From Sediminibacterium magnilacihabitans (GTDB lineage Bacteria > Bacteroidota > Bacteroidia > Chitinophagales > Chitinophagaceae), in the NCBI GenBank assembly GCA_002973575.1, contig PVEQ01000007.1:62001-126000 (forward strand): 64,000 nt of DNA, in the 5' to 3' direction. A model generated the notes under the pieces. It was not told the DNA's origin, searched no databases, and saw nothing but the letters and a program-made list of their open reading frames with translations. Shown here piece by piece: positions 61,949 to 64,000 of this stretch. Positions within the stretch are counted from its first letter, which is position 1. Each line of letters begins with the position of its first letter. Made by a program: the position numbers and the translations under genes.

Positions 61949-62923
61949 ATGAGTAAAGGACCTGTTTCGCAGTTTATTCAACACCATTACCGCCATTTCA
62001 ATGCGGCGGCCCTGGTAGATGCTGCAAAGGGATATGAAGCCCATTTATTGGAAGGAGGGAAGATGCTCGTGAGCCTGGCCGGTGCCATGAGTACCGCTGA
62101 ACTGGGCATCAGCCTGGCTGAAATGATCAGGCAGGATAAAATTGCCATCATCAGTTGTACCGGCGCCAACCTGGAAGAAGACGTGATGAACCTGGTAGCG
62201 CATAGCCATTACAAGCGCGTTCCCAATTACCGCGACCTAACGCCGCAGGATGAGTGGGATCTGCTGGAGAATCATTACAACCGCGTTACCGATACCTGTA
62301 TCCCGGAAGAAGAGGCTTTCCGCAGATTGCAGAAACACCTGGTAAAACAATGGAAAGATGCAGAAGCGAAAGGTGAGCGTTATTTCCCACATGAATTCCT
62401 GTATAAAGCAGTATTGAGCGGAGAGCTGAAACAGTATTACGAGATCGATCCCAAAAACAGCTGGATTGTAGCGGCCGCAGAAAAAAACCTGCCGATTGTG
62501 GTTCCGGGATGGGAAGACAGTACCACCGGTAACATTTTTGCCAGTTATGTGATCAAGAACGAACTGAAAGCCAGTACCGTTAAAAGTGGTATTGAATACA
62601 TGGTGATGCTTACAGAATGGTATCGCGCCAACAGCGGCGGCAAAGGCGTTGGTTTCTTCCAGATCGGCGGAGGTATTGCAGGCGATTTTCCTATCTGCGT
62701 AGTGCCCATGATGTACCAGGACCTGGAATGGCATGATGTTCCTTTCTGGAGTTATTTCTGCCAGATCAGCGATTCCACCACTTCTTATGGATCGTATTCA
62801 GGCGCCGTTCCCAATGAAAAGATCACCTGGGGCAAATTAGATATACATACACCCAAATACATTGTAGAGAGCGATGCTACCATCGTAGCGCCGTTGATCT
62901 TTGCTTATTTGCTGGGCTGGTAA
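61949..62923 (+). CDS. Deoxyhypusine synthase-family protein
   Basis: 324 residues with clear relationship to deoxyhypusine synthase: LVSLAGAMSTAELGISLAEMI, SCTGANLEEDVMNLVAH, VPGWEDSTTGNIFASYV, GGGIAGDFPICVVPMM, and a Lys in KITWGKLDIHTPKYIVESDATIVAPLI at the position of the essential active-site Lys. NAD and spermidine sites therefore look conserved. Bacteria lack eIF5A, so the bacterial proteins must have another substrate (homospermidine synthesis is one proposal for DHS-like enzymes). No polyamine gene is adjacent. 68 bp from the divergent GT2 gene. Confidence 0.92.
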   Translation: MSKGPVSQFIQHHYRHFNAAALVDAAKGYEAHLLEGGKMLVSLAGAMSTAELGISLAEMIRQDKIAIISCTGANLEEDVMNLVAHSHYKRVPNYRDLTPQDEWDLLENHYNRVTDTCIPEEEAFRRLQKHLVKQWKDAEAKGERYFPHEFLYKAVLSGELKQYYEIDPKNSWIVAAAEKNLPIVVPGWEDSTTGNIFASYVIKNELKASTVKSGIEYMVMLTEWYRANSGGKGVGFFQIGGGIAGDFPICVVPMMYQDLEWHDVPFWSYFCQISDSTTSYGSYSGAVPNEKITWGKLDIHTPKYIVESDATIVAPLIFAYLLGW

Positions 62924-62938
62924 CAGCAAACCCTATTC

Positions 62939-62977
62939 AATAAAAAAGCCCATTCATTACGAACGGGCTTTTTTATT
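62939..62977. terminator. Bidirectional terminator
   Basis: AATAAAAAAGCCC and GGGCTTTTTTATT pair perfectly over 13 bp around a 13-base loop. T-runs on both strands serve the deoxyhypusine synthase-like gene and the convergent M28 peptidase gene. Confidence 0.9.
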
Positions 62978-62988
62978 GAGAGCGGATA

Positions 62989-64000
62989 TTATCTGCTCGG
63001 CATATTCAAAGGCGTATCGCGTTTCAGCATTTCATCTTTATTGGCAATGACCCACGCAGTGTGGAAGATCATCTTCACACGTTTTTCCATCAGATCAAAA
63101 TTGATTTTCTCAATGGTATCGGTAGGCTGGTGGTAATCGGCCAGCAGCATGCCATCATAGAAGAACAATACCGGCACTCCTTTCTTGGCAAAATTGAAAT
63201 GGTCGCTGCGGTAATAGATGAAGTTCCTGTCGTTCGGATCGTCGTATTTATAGTCGAGCGTCAGCTTGGTGTATTTGTTGTTCACCCCTTCATTGATCAC
63301 GGGCAGGTCGCTGCTCAGTTTATCGTGACCAATCACATATACATAGTTCAGTGTATCGGCTGTTTTGCGCTCGGTGTCTATCCTGCCCACCATGTCAATA
63401 TTGAGGTCGGCAGTAGTTTTATCAAGGGGGAAGATGGGATGCTCGGAGTAATAATCAGAACCCCATAATCCTTTTTCTTCACCGCTTACTGTCATGAACA
63501 CAACAGTACGACGCGGGCCATCGCCTTTTTTAGCAGCAGCAGAAAAAGCTTCCGCCATCTGCATAACGCTTACAGTACCAGATCCATCGTCATCTGCGCC
63601 GTACCAGATCACATTGCCTTTTTTACCCAAATGGTCGTAGTGGCCAGTGATGAAGAGGTATTCATCTTTTTTATCTGTACCGGGAATGATACCTACCACA
63701 TTACTGCTTTCGAGTGTTTCGGTGTGTTTGGTAACGGCGATGGCTACTTCTGCTACATAATTTCCTTTATTCACCTGCTTCAATTGATCTGAGGAAAGTT
63801 GGGAAGTCCTTCCCAGCAGGGCAGATGCCATTTCTTCCGAAATAGAAGCGCTGATGAAGCTGGCAGTATTGGGCTTCAGGTACATATTACCCTGGGTAGG
63901 TGTAGCAGTTGTAAGCGGAAAATTCTTTGTAACAACGAACAGGCCTATGGCTCCGTTTTTCTTTGCTGCATTGGTTTTCGCAAAAACAGAAGCGGGGTTT
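62989..64000 (-). CDS. M28-family zinc metallopeptidase, N-terminal part beyond window
   Basis: At least 337 residues are visible; the frame is open to the window edge, reading NPASVFAKTNAAKKNGAIGLFVV before the first internal ATG, so the true start lies outside. The visible N-terminal part is a protease-associated (PA) domain fragment. The M28 site follows: ITGHYDHLGKKGN (His), GADDDGSGTVSVMQMA (bridging Asp), TVSGEEKGLWGSDYY (catalytic Glu and ligand Glu), DLNIDMVGRID (Asp) and DYHQPTDTIEKINF (His). An aminopeptidase or carboxypeptidase of the periplasm is likely; the signal peptide would be upstream of the window. Confidence 0.93.
   Translation of the reverse strand, partial: NPASVFAKTNAAKKNGAIGLFVVTKNFPLTTATPTQGNMYLKPNTASFISASISEEMASALLGRTSQLSSDQLKQVNKGNYVAEVAIAVTKHTETLESSNVVGIIPGTDKKDEYLFITGHYDHLGKKGNVIWYGADDDGSGTVSVMQMAEAFSAAAKKGDGPRRTVVFMTVSGEEKGLWGSDYYSEHPIFPLDKTTADLNIDMVGRIDTERKTADTLNYVYVIGHDKLSSDLPVINEGVNNKYTKLTLDYKYDDPNDRNFIYYRSDHFNFAKKGVPVLFFYDGMLLADYHQPTDTIEKINFDLMEKRVKMIFHTAWVIANKDEMLKRDTPLNMPSR

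Noticed and set aside
1-64000. CRISPR array, tRNA/rRNA genes, insertion sequence or prophage genes
   Set aside because: No regularly spaced repeats, no tRNA cloverleaf or rRNA-like segment, and no transposase, integrase or phage structural gene was found on either strand.

Overview
The window looks like chromosome of a Bacteroidota species, most likely a member of the Chitinophagaceae. The gene families point there: DUF2911, DUF5916, DUF4337 and TIGR02757 proteins, a CarboxypepD_reg-type TonB receptor, and a YncE/phosphatase fusion. So do the near absence of clear Shine-Dalgarno sequences and several promoters of the Bacteroidota form TTTG-N19-TAnnTTTG. The family-level assignment is inference. 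Coding density is high and base composition is even, except for one AT-rich island at about 33.95-37.57 kb.

Layout. 0-7 kb: end of a long-chain acyl-CoA synthetase, two soluble PAS histidine kinases in tandem, and a conserved helical protein of unknown role. 7-24.5 kb: a branched-chain amino acid and threonine block made of three transcription units. These are leuA-leuC-leuD-(double ABC ATPase)-leuB, ilvD-ilvB-ilvN-ilvC-ilvA, and thrA-thrB-thrC. 24.5-34 kb: housekeeping and envelope genes (lipoprotein, glycosyltransferase, DUF421, DUF4337, aldehyde dehydrogenase, glutathione peroxidase-like protein, dusB, CPBP protease, cdsA, psd, flavin reductase). 34-37.6 kb: AT-rich accessory island with a double-glycine bacteriocin-like peptide, a small membrane protein, a decapitated peptidase/ABC exporter, gene scraps and a MazF-type toxin-antitoxin pair. 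37.6-64 kb: oxidoreductase, TauE/SafE permease, DUF5916 protein, a DtxR/MntR regulator divergent from a TonB receptor, HAD phosphatase, SDR, LpxH-like phosphoesterase plus glycosyltransferase, FAH hydrolase, GH9 glycosidase, YncE/phosphatase fusion, TIGR02757, cystathionine gamma-synthase/lyase, ACP phosphodiesterase-like protein, a polysaccharide deacetylase/GT87/GT2 operon, a deoxyhypusine synthase-like protein and the start-truncated end of an M28 peptidase.

The most notable signals lie between genes. Upstream of ilvD is an unannotated 33-codon leader ORF with nine consecutive Ile/Val codons, followed by a textbook intrinsic terminator: an Ile/Val attenuator. Upstream of thrA is a 29-codon leader ORF whose last nine codons before the final Leu are almost all Thr or Ile, which is the classic thr-operon design, but without an obvious terminator. 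The ilv leader is also bracketed by two related perfect palindromes (20 and 38 bp). Leu, Ile, Val and Thr synthesis would thus be wired together: threonine from thrABC feeds IlvA, 2-oxobutyrate feeds IlvBN/C/D, and 2-oxoisovalerate from IlvD feeds LeuA.

Two further regulatory sites are well supported by position. A 16-bp dyad lies between the -33 and -7 elements of the TonB-receptor promoter, next to the divergent DtxR/MntR gene. Twin GTATATAC palindromes overlap the promoter of the toxin-antitoxin operon.
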